NCBI GenBank assembly: GCA_029264635.1
Contig: JARIAA010000258.1
Location: forward strand, 1-5,459
Length of the DNA: 5,459 bases
Origin: Psychrobacter sp.
GTDB lineage: Bacteria > Pseudomonadota > Gammaproteobacteria > Pseudomonadales > Moraxellaceae
Direction: 5' to 3'
Positions 4,527 to 5,459 of the stretch are shown here, in pieces. The translations under genes and the position numbers were made by a program. The notes beneath the pieces were generated by a model that saw nothing but the letters and a program-made list of their open reading frames with translations, was not told the DNA's origin and did no database searches. Numbering within the stretch: position 1 is the first letter of the stretch; the number at the start of each line of letters is the position of its first letter.

Positions 4527-5459
4527 ATGATGCTAAATCTAACTCCCCGCTATACCAGCACTTGCATCGATGATCTGCCCTCTGCATTGCAACCGCTTGC
4601 TGCCCAATCCTTTACGCTGGCTCGCCTGTATGCAGGTCGCGGTATTATAGCGCCTGATGAGCTTGAAACGGCATTGTCTGGACTACTGCCCGCTGAAAAG
4701 TTGCATGATATTACTGAAGCGGTGCGTCTATTAGACGTCGCTATTGATGCAGGTCAACGCATTCTCATCGTTGGTGATTTTGATTGTGATGGCGCGACCA
4801 GTACGGCGCTGATGATGCGTGCGCTCACCGAGATGGGGGCAGTCGTTGATTTCTTAGTACCTGATCGCTTCAAATACGGTTATGGTTTGACGCCAGAGAT
4901 CGTCGAATTGGGGATTGAAACCTACAAGCCTGATATGATTATAACCGTCGATAATGGTATCTCCAGCGCTGATGGCGTGGCGCGCGCGCAGGCTGAGGGT
5001 ATTATCGTCATTATCACTGACCATCATTTGACGACCAAAGAGACACCACCTGCAGAAGCTGTGGTCAATCCCAATCAGCTCGGCTGCAGCTTTACTAGTA
5101 AAGCTTTGGTCGGCGTTGGTGTGGCGTTTTATGTACTGGGACGGTTGGCAAAGTTGCGCCGTGAAGCAGGTAAGTCGACGGTGCAAGTTAGTCAATATTT
5201 AGATTTAGTGGCGCTTGGCACGATTGCAGACGTTGGCGTACTTGATAAGAACAATCGCATTTTGGTACATCATGGATTGACTGCTATCCGTCAAGGGCGC
5301 TGCTGCATGGGTATACTGGCGCTACTTGAGCAAGCGGGACGGGACCCTAAGCAATTGCAAGCGCAGGACTTTGGCTTTGTTTTAGGTCCGCGAATCAATG
5401 CCGCTGGACGCATGGACAATATGCGCATTGGTATCGAGTGTTTATTGACTGAGGACTGG
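4527..5459 (+). CDS. recJ: RecJ, 5'-3' ssDNA exonuclease (3' end cut off)
   Basis: This is the first 311 codons of RecJ, in frame to the window edge; the E. coli protein has 577 residues, so a little over half is present. RecJ degrades single-stranded DNA 5' to 3' with Mg/Mn and serves RecF-pathway recombination, mismatch repair and base-excision repair in the cytoplasm. The DHH-family metal motifs are all present: Asp84, Asp86 and Asp88 (VGDFDCDGATS), Asp142 (VDNG), Asp165-His166-His167 (TDHH) and Asp235 (ALGTIADVGVLD). The motif GPRINAAGRMDN (287-298) follows. The missing remainder should hold the rest of DHHA1 and the OB fold. Two ATGs are in tandem (4527 and 4530) and either could start the protein. 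No clear Shine-Dalgarno sequence lies upstream, so translation may be modest. No sign of damage is seen within the visible part. Confidence 0.96.
   Translation, partial: MMLNLTPRYTSTCIDDLPSALQPLAAQSFTLARLYAGRGIIAPDELETALSGLLPAEKLHDITEAVRLLDVAIDAGQRILIVGDFDCDGATSTALMMRALTEMGAVVDFLVPDRFKYGYGLTPEIVELGIETYKPDMIITVDNGISSADGVARAQAEGIIVIITDHHLTTKETPPAEAVVNPNQLGCSFTSKALVGVGVAFYVLGRLAKLRREAGKSTVQVSQYLDLVALGTIADVGVLDKNNRILVHHGLTAIRQGRCCMGILALLEQAGRDPKQLQAQDFGFVLGPRINAAGRMDNMRIGIECLLTEDW

Noticed and set aside
4782..4790. Cysteine at position 87 between catalytic aspartates of RecJ (DFDCDG instead of the DFDADG I recall in E. coli)
   Set aside because: The residue between the second and third aspartate varies in the DHH family (Ala, Val, Cys), so it is unlikely to mean anything functional.
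4854..5195. Minus-strand frame of 113 codons opposite recJ
   Set aside because: It is a shadow of the recJ frame, which carries all conserved exonuclease motifs.

Overview
The window looks like a chromosomal piece from a gammaproteobacterium of the Moraxellaceae. Psychrobacter is my best guess, from the AT-rich intergenic DNA, the codon use and the feel of the proteins; no marker gene proves it. It holds five protein-coding genes. Four are complete and the fifth, recJ, runs off the right edge. There is no rRNA, tRNA, CRISPR array or recognisable insertion sequence.

Layout: 1-229 is AT-rich and gene-free, with a small operator-like dyad. 230-607 (+) encodes a 125-residue acidic protein of unknown function. 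608-896 is gene-free but structured: a multibranched inverted-repeat element (687-775), a 15-bp tandem repeat (801-833) and a long terminator-like hairpin (838-880). 897-1286 (-) encodes a small cysteine-containing outer-membrane lipoprotein with a good promoter and ribosome binding site. 1507-3558 (+) is the main gene: a secreted zinc aminopeptidase of the M28 family, closest by motif to E. coli Iap, fused to a C-terminal autotransporter beta-barrel. 3662-3696 is a bidirectional terminator shared with the convergent gene 3721-4236 (-), a small protein with two hydrophobic segments in a DUF697/YcjF-like pattern. 4237-4526 is a divergent promoter region rich in dyads. 4527-5459 (+) is the first 311 codons of recJ, the single-strand DNA exonuclease.

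The genes do not form one pathway. Each appears to have its own transcription unit, given the alternating strands and separate promoters and terminators. Two products are envelope proteins (lipoprotein and surface peptidase), one is possibly membrane-associated, and RecJ is cytoplasmic. The most interesting points are the Iap-type peptidase used as a globular autotransporter passenger, and the unexplained structured RNA-like element at 687-775.
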